From Brugia malayi (lineage: Eukaryota > Nematoda > Chromadorea > Rhabditida > Onchocercidae), in contig NW_025062475.1 in NCBI RefSeq assembly GCF_000002995.4, positions 12,308,687 through 12,372,686 of the forward strand: a stretch of DNA of 64,000 bases, read 5' to 3'. Below the pieces are notes generated by a model. That model did not search any database. It saw only the letters and a list, made by a program, of their open reading frames with translations, and was not told the origin of the DNA. Position 1 is the stretch's first letter, and each line of letters starts with the position of its first letter. The position numbers were made by a program, and so were the translations under genes. Below, in pieces: positions 53,842 through 64,000 of the stretch.

Positions 53842-56800
53842 ACTACTACTACAGAGGCTGATGTTTCCACATCTCTAGCAGATGAAATTTCTGTAATCCA
53901 GATAATTCTGAGCAGTGACCATTTATTGAAAAGCATAAGGATAAAATAACCTTAATGAAAAATTAAGGTTAAAAAATGCTTTGAAATATTGAACCTGGGT
54001 GATGGTTTACGGCTATCTGAGACGAAGATGGAGCTCGCATGCCAGGCGGAGGTCCTTTATTCCAAGCATTATTAATAGGCCTCGGTGCTACCCCAGATGT
54101 TGTTGTTCCCTGCACGGTGTTTGCACGCTAAAAATGGCACGTATTTAGTACTACTCCTGTAACACTGTCTCTAACCTCCCACAAAAAATCCCAACTCTTC
54201 TGCTTCAGTCTCTTTCAATATTTTGCGCACTATTTGTAATAACGCGCCTTGCTGAATATGCATCCAGTGTCAACTTTTGTTAATCCATTACTGTGATAGG
54301 GGATGTTCAGTGAATTATGACAACGGACCTGAACATCATCTGCACTGTTATGCACGGAATGCGATGGCTGGAAAGTACTGTTGAAATTCTGATGAAATTC
54401 TTTTAAATTTCTGACCCGTTCTGTTTGCTTTGATGTTTGCTGTCGCGAAGCGCTACCCATGCTATTTGATGTATTCGAATAATGCAAGTTCTTATTTTCA
54501 TCACCTATAAAATGAACATTTGTGAAATACCATAATGAACATGAAATACCATATGTGAAATACCATATATACATAAAGAAGTCATCTACATTGTTCTTGG
54601 TAGGTTTTTAAATCAAACTTCGGCAAAATACTGATAAGTAAATAAATGAATGAATTAATAAATAAAGCACGTGAAGGTTGTCCTTCATGTTGACCAGTCA
54701 TCAAACGATGATCGTAAACCCTTGTATTATTTCCAACTTGCTCCGACCGCCGTCCAGCTCTTACATTGTCTGAGGCTGAAGCGGAACCTGAACTTTCACC
54801 ACGTCGAACCCACTCTGAAATGAAACAACAGAATACAAAAATGGATTGAATTACTGATATGCAGTAAAGTGCACGAAAGAATGATAATGTACTGTAACAC
54901 ATAAATCAATTGCGAATAGAAACTGAATAAATAAAGAAATGAGTTCGAATACAAATGCGGTTTGTACTCAGATTTGTTTTTTTATTCACCATAATAACAA
55001 AAATCTGTAAATTCCTTTAAGTTGACTTTTGAAGTCCAACATACCATATTAAAGCTAATATTCAAGTAGCAAAAAAAAAAAAGCATACGGCCAAACTGTA
55101 GGTGTAGTTCCTGCGCGGTCGGCCTCTCCAAAATACCGCTAGGTGCATAACGCGAAATAGGCCCTGATCCAATCGAATTTTGAGGGCGTACTCCATGACT
55201 CATTGATGAATTTGTAAATAAACGTGATGAACCACCGCCGGATCCATATGATCCACGTCCTAGAAGTTTTCCAGTTTGTTCCAGATTCCTATTAATCTGG
55301 TTGAACAGTAAACAAAAAAATAAGTTAAACCAACAAGAACAGTGAGATACTAGAAACTGAAATCTTTATAATCATGAGTGAGTCGTACCTCTTCCTGCAC
55401 CTGGCATACCTTCCGATCTTCTACCGTTCGGTGGCCCTCTATTTATATTCATGCCACCTCTATCTCGAATATTCCCTGAATAGCTGCCACGTCTGAATGG
55501 ATTACAGATATTAGATCCATTTTTTACCGAAGAGCTTTTAACAGGATACAGTGCGGGTAACCTAGAACTATTTCCTCATGATTATCTACGAAACCACAAG
55601 AAACCTTACTGAATGGTAAAAATAATCACCTGTGCCAAAATCTCATAAGTGCTTATTGTCCTATTGATATGTCTTACTGTAAACAATAATTTTTTATAGG
55701 ATGCATTTTTACCCTGTGTTAGATGCTTTTCGATTACTATGCTGTATTTGAAATTCTGATGTCTCCCTATCCAAATCACGCTCTTCGTCATCATTTTCTA
55801 GTTGTGCACGCGCTCTGCTTACACTGCTACTATTGATTTCTTGCGCAATCCGTTCTGCTCGCTTAAAATCTTCTGCATTACCCTGCACATCGGCTCTGAA
55901 ATTCCAGAAATAATTTAAACATACAAACAATAGAAGTACGCACTGAAGTCCTATAAAAAAAAAATGAACCAGAGGACACAGAGGGATTTCTTAATATTTA
56001 AACTTTGTCCACATAATAGTTAAATTTTCCAAGAATACAAGAAGGAATAAAAAATTACGTAGCATATTCCGGCATATTTTCATCAAACGTGCTTTTGACC
56101 CCCAGAACATCATTTGCCTGAAACATTTGTTCAACGGACCAACCATCTTCCTGATCATCGTTTAATAGAAGACCACTGTCAAAGTCATCTTCGGACTCCC
56201 ATACTTGCAGTTCCATATCTGCCACAGAACCGCTCTGATCCGCATATTCACGATCCGTAGCAAATCCTTGAATTTATCGTATTTTCTAAGGTATTTGTTT
56301 TCTTTTACAATAAAATTGCATAACTTGTTAATCAAATCAATTATGGAAAAAAACCTTCAATCCGTTTTTCATCCCGATATTTTGCCCCCACACTATAAAT
56401 ACAGTCCCTTTCAATTTGAAGTTTCTCAATAATTTGATCCTTATGAGGCAACAAGTTCTTTTGATCATCTGTGAGTACTTCATGCGCGTATCTCAAGCCA
56501 ACATCGAACTGCAAATTATCAGAAACATCTAGCAAAGTGGCTAAAAATTAAACTCTTTATTGCTTTAGTTCAACCAGACAAGATATAAAACATTGAAATG
56601 ACGGATGCAATGTAAAAAGAAATACCCACATCCGGAGAGCAACCTGCAAATATCCCTTCAAATGTTAATCCATCACGAGTTTCAAGCAACACTTCCTTAC
56701 CCTAAAAATTAACATACAATTACAATAATTTTGCTAATCGATGTAAATTTGATTCAATCCATTTTCATTCCGACTTCAAAATTACCATAAAATACGAGAA

Positions 56801-57291
56801 AGGAGCAATTTATGGTTATTATGAGCATGGCACATTTCTCATCAAATCAGTTAAACACAAACGGAGATAATTTCTCATGTAACTTACAATCATTTTCGTT
56901 ATCAGTACCAGCAGCTCCTGATTTGCATAAACTCCTCGTACTTCATATATATTCTACAAAGTTTTTAATTCTGAATTTTTCAAATTTCGCTTCTTATACT
57001 CTAACGTGCAATTTAATACATTTGCAGTATATGAAAATAATTTGAAAAACTATCAGATTTGTAGAAATTTCTTGGATATACCGACAAAACGAAGTGACAC
57101 TACATAAGCAATAAATTTACTAATAATCATTAGGTGACGAATTTAACACTGCTGATAAATAAAAATGAAATTTATACTAAGAAACTGTAATATAATCAAC
57201 AGAATAGCTTTGGCAAACAGTCATAATCAGCGAAACTTGTAGATATAAATTTAAATGAAGAAACAATAAGGAGATGTAAATCTTACCTCAT
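46968..57291 (-). CDS. atx-2: Ataxin-2 (Lsm, LsmAD, PAM2), 1153 aa
   Basis: A cytoplasmic RNA-binding regulator of translation, stress granules and size/TOR signalling. Twenty-five in-phase exons: 57287-57291, 56888-56951, 56630-56701, 56355-56508, 56059-56266, 55713-55895, 55389-55492, 55089-55259, 54671-54814, 54329-54504, 53995-54127, 53729-53890, 53311-53626, 52966-53176, 52581-52685, 52200-52430, 51772-51897, 51430-51489, 51145-51196, 50902-51026, 50028-50171, 49241-49381, 48846-48975, 48501-48689, 46968-47023. Lsm is about residues 7-90 (GVYANQELLVLITKMIGKEV). LsmAD is about 100-215 (GWSVEQMF, FKRAERIAQEI, MENDDE-like ENDDEE). RG-rich stretches follow. PAM2 (WNPDAPSFVP, about 636-645) binds poly(A)-binding protein. 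The rest is Pro/Gln/Ser/Ala-rich, with a nine-alanine run and short Gln runs. The 5-nt first coding exon and the last exon, after a 1.5-kb intron, are the least certain. Confidence 0.93.
50287..50346. repeat. CA microsatellite in an ataxin-2 intron
   Basis: About 60 bp of CA units (GT on the gene strand), then a further CA/TA-interrupted stretch to about 50420. It lies in the intron between exons 50902-51026 and 50028-50171. Confidence 0.97.
53814..53852 (-). repeat. Coding trinucleotide repeat: nine GCA (Ala) after four GTA (Val)
   Basis: On the + strand nine GCT units are followed by ACT units. On the coding strand of the ataxin-2 exon 53729-53890 this reads Val4-Ala9. The same DNA repeat one frame over would be CAG (Gln). 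Confidence 0.92.
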
Positions 57292-58563
57292 TTTGAAGTT
57301 TGTGAGGCATGATGGTATCCTTGTCGTCTAATAATTAGAATATATTTGTGTCAATATAGCAACAGTATTTCCCACCTTAGATAAAGTCACAACCAGCTAG
57401 CTGATTTGTAAATTTAATTTCGAATAAATTTAATTATTTAGCTCGTTACCGTTGTAATTATCTCACACACTTGTCGAATACTATTTCCAAACGAAACTGC
57501 GTTACTTAATCAATTAATCAGCCAACTGCGCAAGCTATAAAATGATTAAATCGAATAATATCTTTACTTAAAACAACAATTTTTACTGGAAAATTTCTAT
57601 TATCACACAGGAAATAATCCCAATAATGAATGAATATTAAATTTCATGTGGAATAATTCATCTTGAATCTTATTAATTTGATAGTGTTATAGGCAGAATT
57701 CACATCAATGAAGTTACATTTACATGAAAGACAGAAAGAAGGAAGGCAGATAACTAGCAAAGACAAAGAGTTACAATATTCATATTTGATAAGAATTTAG
57801 AAATATATATATGTATGTACTAAACGATAATAAATAATACTAAACGTTGCTAAAGTATTGTAACACGTATCTACATTACATTATATCAAACGGAGTAATC
57901 TTACATCAAAAAAATATGCAAGGAAGAAATAAGACGTAAAATCTGATAGTGAAGGCATCTTGCATTCTCTTCGCATGCACACAGAGTGGACACGCACCCT
58001 AGTGGACACCAGATGACCACTACTGTACCGCTTCACCTTACCAACGTTGCCTCCCTCTCTCACGAACTCCGATTTCCTCCAACACAACCACTGCAATTGA
58101 TTACATTCCATCTGCTCGTCTGCCTCTCCGATAGCTCCGCACTCTCTCTCCTCCCTATCGCCCTGTGCAACACTTTTTCCCGCCAGACTGAGCCACGTCC
58201 GTACGTCAACAGAATGTCCATGTTTGCCACTCACTGATGAAAAACTGATAGCGTGCAAATGCGACCTCACGGATTACGTGGGAAACGTGCCATAACTGTC
58301 TGAATTATACGAGAATCTAAGAGACATTCAGATACCAGTGCATCCCGCTAGAACCGATAGGTTTGTATTTCTATAAATTACCCTTCAGATGAAACAGTGT
58401 TCTCATTTATTAAATGTAACTTCTTAAGAAGATAACTGTCATGTTAAAATACATTTGCATTTAATATTCAAAGTTCAATAGAAGAATGAACAAGTAAGGA
58501 ATATGAAAGGAAGAAATTAAGAAATACGAAAAAAAAAAAATATGAAAGATATTTCTTGACGAT

Positions 58564-58615
58564 ATGACGACAAAACCGTTATACATTATCAATGACCATA
58601 ACACAAATAAGTGTT
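58564..58615. repeat. Direct repeat copy 1 of a ~52-bp pair
   Basis: It shares GACAAAACCGTTATACATTA and a downstream AAATAAGTGT segment with 58825-58875, with several mismatches. The two copies start 261 bp apart. Confidence 0.8.
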
Positions 58616-58824
58616 ACGATGAAAAATTCAGGCACATAAATTACTAATTCTATGCTAATGATTACTTCCCTATGCCATGCTTCATCCTAACTACCCTCTT
58701 TCATAAAACAGAAGCAAACTCGTATGTTTTCATATTTGTCTAAGTAAATTATACACTACTAGCAGAAATAAAAACGAACTGATTCATGTTTAGCAGTACC
58801 CATAAATGCATCACTCCTCATTAC

Positions 58825-58875
58825 ATGATGACAAAACCGTTATACATTAGCAACGACTATTACAAAAATAAGTGT
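58825..58875. repeat. Direct repeat copy 2 of a ~52-bp pair
   Basis: The partner of 58564-58615; similarity fades on both sides. Confidence 0.8.
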
Positions 58876-59118
58876 CTTCATGGCACTGAAATAATCCGAC
58901 GGTGCTTACTCGTCACCCATAATCTTATTATATAATATATATAACAAAACAGAAATATATTGTAAATTTCACAAGAACCACCATAAAATTGATCAAAGTA
59001 ACACAATCAAATATCCAAAAGGCACTTCTCGAACTAAAACTAACTGCTTATTATGAATACATTTCAATACAAAACTGATATATACAATTTCCTAAAACTG
59101 CGCAGCATAATATGTGCG

Positions 59119-59189
59119 GCATCGGTGGTTCAGTGGTAGAATGCTCGCCTGCCACGCGGGCGGCCCGGGTTCGATTCCCGGCCGATGCA
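59119..59189 (+). tRNA. tRNA-Gly(GCC)
   Basis: A 71-nt cloverleaf without an intron. The 7-bp acceptor stem GCATCGG/CCGATGC is perfect and followed by discriminator A. The D arm has the A-box TGGTTCAGTGG. The anticodon stem CTCGC/GCGGG (one T-G pair) encloses loop CTGCCAC with anticodon GCC. The T arm carries the B-box GGTTCGATTCC. A TTTT Pol III terminator follows within about 10 nt. It reads Gly GGC/GGU codons. It lies antisense to, and 38 bp beyond, the stop codon of the TBC1D10-type gene. Confidence 0.97.
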
Positions 59190-59227
59190 GTCGTTTCCCC
59201 TTTTACAACTCCGCCGCGTCCGATATA

Positions 59228-62200
59228 TCAATAGCAGAGAAGTTTGTCATTTCCATATGATTGATTCATCCGCAGTTGTCTGGTTTTCATAATTCTAAAA
59301 TGAATCCTCTCCATTTCAACATCGTCCAAGTCGAGGTCAATAACCTGCAATCCATCCGTCTTTAACTACCAGCAATGGTCGGTCAGTTTACTTTGGGAAA
59401 AAAAGAGCTGCTAATCAAAAGAAATTGACAAACACTGCTCGAACTAATGCCTTCCTGATACCTTTTGAATAAGAAAATCTTCAGTCATTATCTTTTCAGG
59501 AAGGTTCTTCAGCCGTGTCACAATTGAATGGAAGTCGTTAAACTCTCTAAGCTGGTCACTTGTGCGAAGGCTGTAGCGAAACAAAACCACTGCTACCTTG
59601 AAAAGTACTTTAACGCCTGAAATTTTAATATATTCAGTTCACTGCAAATAATCGTCTTATTCACTACTACCTAACATAATCTTTCAAATCTATTAAATGA
59701 TTTCATTTAATTAATGATTAGCTCACTAAGTTAACTTTGTCAATCGTTCAGACTATTCAGTACTTTACGCGATTAAGAAATATAGAGTATTAGAAGTATA
59801 TTACAGTTTTTTGCATTGAAGAAAACAGATGCTTACAGCAATTAATTTCCATGCAAGAATCAGAAAGCACTTACTCGTGAACAATAAATAACAAATTAAG
59901 AAATTAAGAGTTTGCACTTAGTAAGCATCTACAGCTGTGCAGAATCAACCGCAGCGACATTGAGTACCGTTTTAAAAAATAAAAGATGCAATAAGCATTA
60001 AAATTAGCCATATTTTACATTTCAACATGCTTGAAATTGAAACTCAGTGAGCACAACAAAGTACTTGTTAGAGACATAAGAAAGGCAATATCAGTTATAA
60101 GTTAATTTATTGACAGAATATTGACACAGCGCAGGTATCGTCTTTTATCTTCATCGTCCATAAATACTTAATTACTAAATATATACAGGATTAGCTTTTA
60201 TTTACTTCTTGCATTCATAATATTCACTACATAAGAGAAAAGTTGATATACTTATATACCTTCGCAAAAAAACATATCCCACACTCGAAGTACTGTTGGC
60301 CACGGAAGAGTTCGGCAAAAAATACACATAAACCATTCAACCATATAAAGTACTGGTTCAACGCGATGTTTTTTCTTCAAAAAAATCATTATCGTGGGAA
60401 TTTTTCCTTTTAAATTTCTTTACAAAAGTTTATTAGTACAAAAAAAAAAAAAAAAAAAAAACGAACCAAATGCCTATAACTAAAGCGTGATTTGTCTTTC
60501 AGCACTTGAAATAAAATATCACCATCGATTTGTATAGCCTCCTATAAGTAGCATTAAGAATAAGGAGAAACATACATAGAGCAATAGCAAAATCACAAGT
60601 TACTTTGTTATTGAAATTCATAGTCACATCTATTCCCAAACATTCGATACACTTGCTTCTATTCCTCTTACTTTAATTAGGAAATAACTAATCATCCTTT
60701 CCCATTTTTTGGGCGTTTCATAAGAATAAGAAATTAAATTAGAACTAAGCTACACGTCTAAAATTATCTGAAGTGTTTCAGTAAAGCACAGAACGAAGAA
60801 GTAAACATGCGACGAACACATTTAACTTTAAAGAAAATTTTCAAAAAGCATACAAGACCGGCACTGTAGTAACCCGGCAAATATTTGTGACAAATTTGTA
60901 CAAAGCAATAAAAAGCATCACGCAGTGGCATGTGCATAAGCAAAACAGCAGCAACAGGAGCTTGTCCTTGACAGTAACCTTCCTCAGGATGTAGTACCGT
61001 ATATGCCTTAAGTAATTCGAACAAATCTGATTTTCTGCAACATATTTATGTAAATCTAATCAAGTGAATAAGAACTCTAAAATTCCAATTCTGCAATGAA
61101 TCAGCAACATTTATTATGCAAGAAACCGTAGTAAAAGAAAGTTTAATGATGAAAGTGTCCTGCTGATAGAACGAGCATATTTTTGCCACAGCAAAACATA
61201 CCCTCCTTTTCCATATGGACCAGCACGAGAAAACATCACATGCTCCGGAAATTGCCGATTTAAATCTTTCTTAATATCTTCAATCCATCGAGAGTCACCC
61301 GGTTGACTACTTACTTCCTAAACGTATAAATTTTACTGGCTTTAGATACGAACATTTGCATGAGAAAGCAGAACAAAATTTCAAACAAAAATTTCGGTTT
61401 TGGATTTCATCATCAACAATTATGTAAAACGGCAAGTTGTTAACCTCGAAAACATGTTTATTCACGCTAAATTCCATATGGAATGCAGCGCCGCATAAGT
61501 GTTTCCAAGCTCGACCACGCAATGACGGCGGTATACCTTTGCGGCAACGTTCCCTTACTTTTTCATACTTATTATCCATAAAATATGACCAATTTGTAAG
61601 CATATGCAACCATTTTTTTTCACGTTTTCGCAGCGTCTCCAAGTCTATTGCAGATTCACGATTTCTGCAACAGTCATAAAATATTTAAGACGGCAGAATT
61701 ATAATTTTTACTCTCAAATTTTTCCAAAGTTGTTAAGCATTTTTTCCTCAGTCACTTTACATAAGATATCGTATAAATGACCCAAAAATCGACAATCATT
61801 TTCACTTCAAAAGTAATAATTTATTACTTTGAATTCAGTGATCTTAACTGCAAAATAGTAAACTAATCTTATCTGCAATGTATTTCAAACGCTGTTTCAG
61901 CAACCCATAACTTCTTACTATTATAGAGAGTATGCACTTTTCTGAAGAGCTATTAGTACTAGCTATTAGTTTGCAAATTCACTACGATAACCAGTCAAAA
62001 ACTATGATAAATCATTCTGTTCATTAAAATGTAACTAATGGACAAACGCCAGTAACAAAATAAAACATGAAACGGTTAAAAAAGATGTACATATTGTTGA
62101 GACTGTGTATGAAACCAAATGCATCAATTCGAGAATTCTGAAAAAACTCCGTCAACGATGGATGGACTGCATTTGTTTCGTATTCATTATTCGTATTCTC

Positions 62201-62580
62201 TCTGTTTAGATCGTTCTGCATCGAAGAATACTCAGTATGTTCCAGTACCGATTGTTCCCACGTGTCACTTCGCTCATCTTGCTAAGATCACAGTACTTAA
62301 AATTACTTGCAATGTCAGTAAATATATAGTTTGGGAAATGAAGTTGGAAAAAACAATGATCAGGAAAGTAATCAGTTTTATGCAAAATGACATGAATGAC
62401 AATACTTTTATTTAGTATTTAAGGAAACAAACACTGACTAACCTGTGATCCATCAGCTGTAATCAGTAAAGATGTATTTGATGCAGTGATCAATTTGCTT
62501 TCGTTGCTTGGATCACCTGTTGTGACATTACAGCAAACATGTGAAGAATGTTCATTCAGGTTGTTTGATCTTGCCTCCAT
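59228..62580 (-). CDS. TBC1D10: TBC1D10 (EPI64)-type Rab GTPase-activating protein, 435 aa
   Basis: TBC1D10 proteins act on Rabs such as Rab35 and Rab27 in plasma-membrane traffic and secretion. Nine exons in frame: 62443-62580, 62091-62281, 61445-61664, 61202-61317, 60854-61034, 60467-60541, 60260-60374, 59462-59616, 59228-59344. The first ~110 residues are acidic, Asn/Ser/Thr-rich and unlike other genes. [17 protein letters not shown] and [19 protein letters not shown] open the TBC domain. The catalytic pair is Arg204 (IKKDLNR) and Gln244 (YCQGQ). [29 protein letters not shown] and [28 protein letters not shown] are hallmarks of TBC1D10. The C-terminus ends soon after the domain ([19 protein letters not shown]), with no long PDZ-ligand tail like that of human EPI64. 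The donor at 62090 is weaker and chosen by phase. Confidence 0.92.
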
Positions 62581-64000
62581 ACTCTCCTCGTCTCACATGC
62601 GTTACCCCTTAAATACTATTTTAATATTGAATTAGAAGAGATGAAGTAAAGTGGTAATATCACGAATATACTGATAGCTGCTAGGAATCTTAGCAAAGGT
62701 TAAATCAACTGCAGGTAAGATTTATTGATGTGATAAGTGGAATTAGAATACCGAATCTTATTCAACTTGAAAATTTCATTCTTACCTGCAGAAAGTAAAG
62801 TTACAATATAATTTAATCACTTCCTTATAAATAATTCTTTGATCATAAACAAATTTCCATGGTCACATACATAAATATGTACACTTACGTAATTAGTTGA
62901 GATGTGAATTCCTGCCAGTACAACGTTTACCCGTCACAATAACAAAGGGCATCTAACGCCACAAACGTTGAGCTGTTTCGCGGTTGGACGATTTTCACTG
63001 TCGAATGAGATTTATTGACGTAGGTTACGCTTGTTGTTATTGTTGTTTTATTGTTCGTTGTAACTGAATAAAGTGATGACTGATTTACGACGTTACGTGG
63101 GATAACGTTAGCTTTGTCTAATTAAGATTTACGACGTTACGTGAGATAACATTAGCTTTGTCTAATTTAGTGTAGCAGTAATTATTCTTTTGACAGACAT
63201 GGTTAACGTATACGACTACTTTCTGTGCATTACAGTATAATTTAATTTTGTAGAGTGACTTACGTACGAGTCATACGCCACCATTTGTCGATATCATCGA
63301 GTAGATTTAATGTGTTTATTGCCTGTAATATTTTCTAATTAACTATTAAAGTAAACACTAACTTTTGAATGAATAGGTTTTGCTTAAGAGTATCAATCAT
63401 TTTAATAATCGTTCAAGTAATACATTTTTTACAGCAGTAACTGAATTGGAACTGTTTCCTAGGTGATAATTGAGTAATTATTGTTTTTCATGGAAACGAA
63501 ACGAATAGATATTCCATTGCTATGAATCTTTTGAATCATTTTTGATAATTGAAATGGTACTTGGGGTATTTTATTCAATAAAAGTAAAAATAATGCTTTC
63601 AAACTGTGACAAAATTTCATTACAGATATGATAAAAAGTAATTGGTTAGTTATTCCAAATATATGTTTACGAGAAGAAATGAAAGAATTTTTATGTGCTG
63701 ATGCTGTGTAATTTTGAATGACCAATTTTGGGTTGGGTATTTTAAGAGAAATTCTCGAAATTCATTATTGACTCATTTCATTAGAAAACTCAACATGGAT
63801 GTGAAATGGTTAATGAACGATGATATATTCAAAATTTTCATGTTTATATTTAATATTTAAAGCAAGTTTTAACAGTTGTAACAACCACTTTGACAAAAAG
63901 TTACGGCAATTTTAAACAAATAATTGGACAAATGACTGCTAGTCTCATCCTATAGAAAAACCAAGAAATTAGCAAATAAATTGACGGTTAGAAGACTAGA
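62581..64000. other. Region upstream of the TBC1D10-type gene
   Basis: Probably the promoter and 5' flank of the minus-strand Rab-GAP. A 44-bp tandem duplication lies at about 63082-63169. No coding exon was recognised on either strand up to the window end. Confidence 0.5.
63082..63169. repeat. 44-bp tandem duplication
   Basis: Two adjacent copies start at 63082 and 63126 with about two mismatches. Each begins GATTTACGACGTTACGTG and continues with a GATAAC(G/A)TTAGC segment. It lies about 500 bp upstream of the TBC1D10-type start codon. Confidence 0.88.

Larger units (their letters stand above)
57292..59118. other. Upstream region of ataxin-2, with a GC-richer block and a dispersed repeat pair
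   Basis: Includes the ataxin-2 5' leader: a TTATTAG acceptor near 57327 and an upstream ATG at 57310, out of frame with the main reading frame. A less AT-rich block spans about 57950-58300. Two diverged ~52-bp direct repeats lie at 58564-58615 and 58825-58875. No convincing gene was found. Confidence 0.5.

Noticed and set aside
57287..57310. Ataxin-2 start at the first ATG (MPHKLQNE)
   Set aside because: It ends in phase 0, but the following Lsm exon needs phase 2. The second ATG fits and gives a continuous Lsm domain.
57881..58270. 129-codon open frame on the minus strand in the GC-richer block upstream of ataxin-2
   Set aside because: It has no recognisable domain, no splice or SL context around its start and an odd composition. 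The block is better explained as promoter DNA with fewer stop codons because of its higher GC content.
40886..62580. One operon for the three minus-strand genes
   Set aside because: Gaps of about 1.06 and 1.94 kb, one with a tRNA gene, are much larger than usual nematode operon spacers.

Overview
This is AT-rich eukaryotic DNA, most likely from a nematode and probably a filarial or other spirurid. Genes consist of many short exons separated by AT-rich introns of about 100 bp to 1.5 kb. 3' splice sites are of the TTTCAG/TTTTAG type, often just upstream of the start codon as in spliced-leader (SL) trans-splicing. The organism is inferred from style and gene content; no species-diagnostic sequence was recognised. 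All gene models were built by hand from splice sites and reading phase, and each one stays in frame from exon to exon.

Layout, left to right. (1) 1.28-9.32 kb, + strand: 3' part of a two-pore-domain K+ channel with an unusually long M2-M3 loop. (2) 9.4-10.7 kb: two tandem-repeat arrays, one with a 52-bp unit and one with a ~32-bp palindromic unit. (3) 13.43-14.31 kb, +: a small secreted protein with ten cysteines in its mature part. (4) 16.50-22.63 kb, -: a complete 626-residue CLOCK-type bHLH-PAS protein, the most notable gene here. (5) 26.54-29.45 kb, +: an unrecognised protein with two C-x2-C...HH-x2-C modules. (6) 36.28-36.69 kb, -: a 93-residue protein ending in a KEN motif. (7) 40.89-45.91 kb, -: a TBC1D5-type Rab GTPase-activating protein. 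(8) 46.97-57.29 kb, -: ataxin-2 (Lsm, LsmAD and PAM2 regions all visible). (9) 59.12-59.19 kb, +: tRNA-Gly(GCC). (10) 59.23-62.58 kb, -: a TBC1D10-type Rab-GAP.

The right half is a run of minus-strand housekeeping genes: two membrane-traffic Rab-GAPs either side of an RNA-binding regulator of translation. The spacers between them are 1 kb or more, too wide for a classical nematode operon. The left half is gene-poor and rich in repeats. No transposon ORF, rRNA, CRISPR array or bacterial-type insert was recognised.
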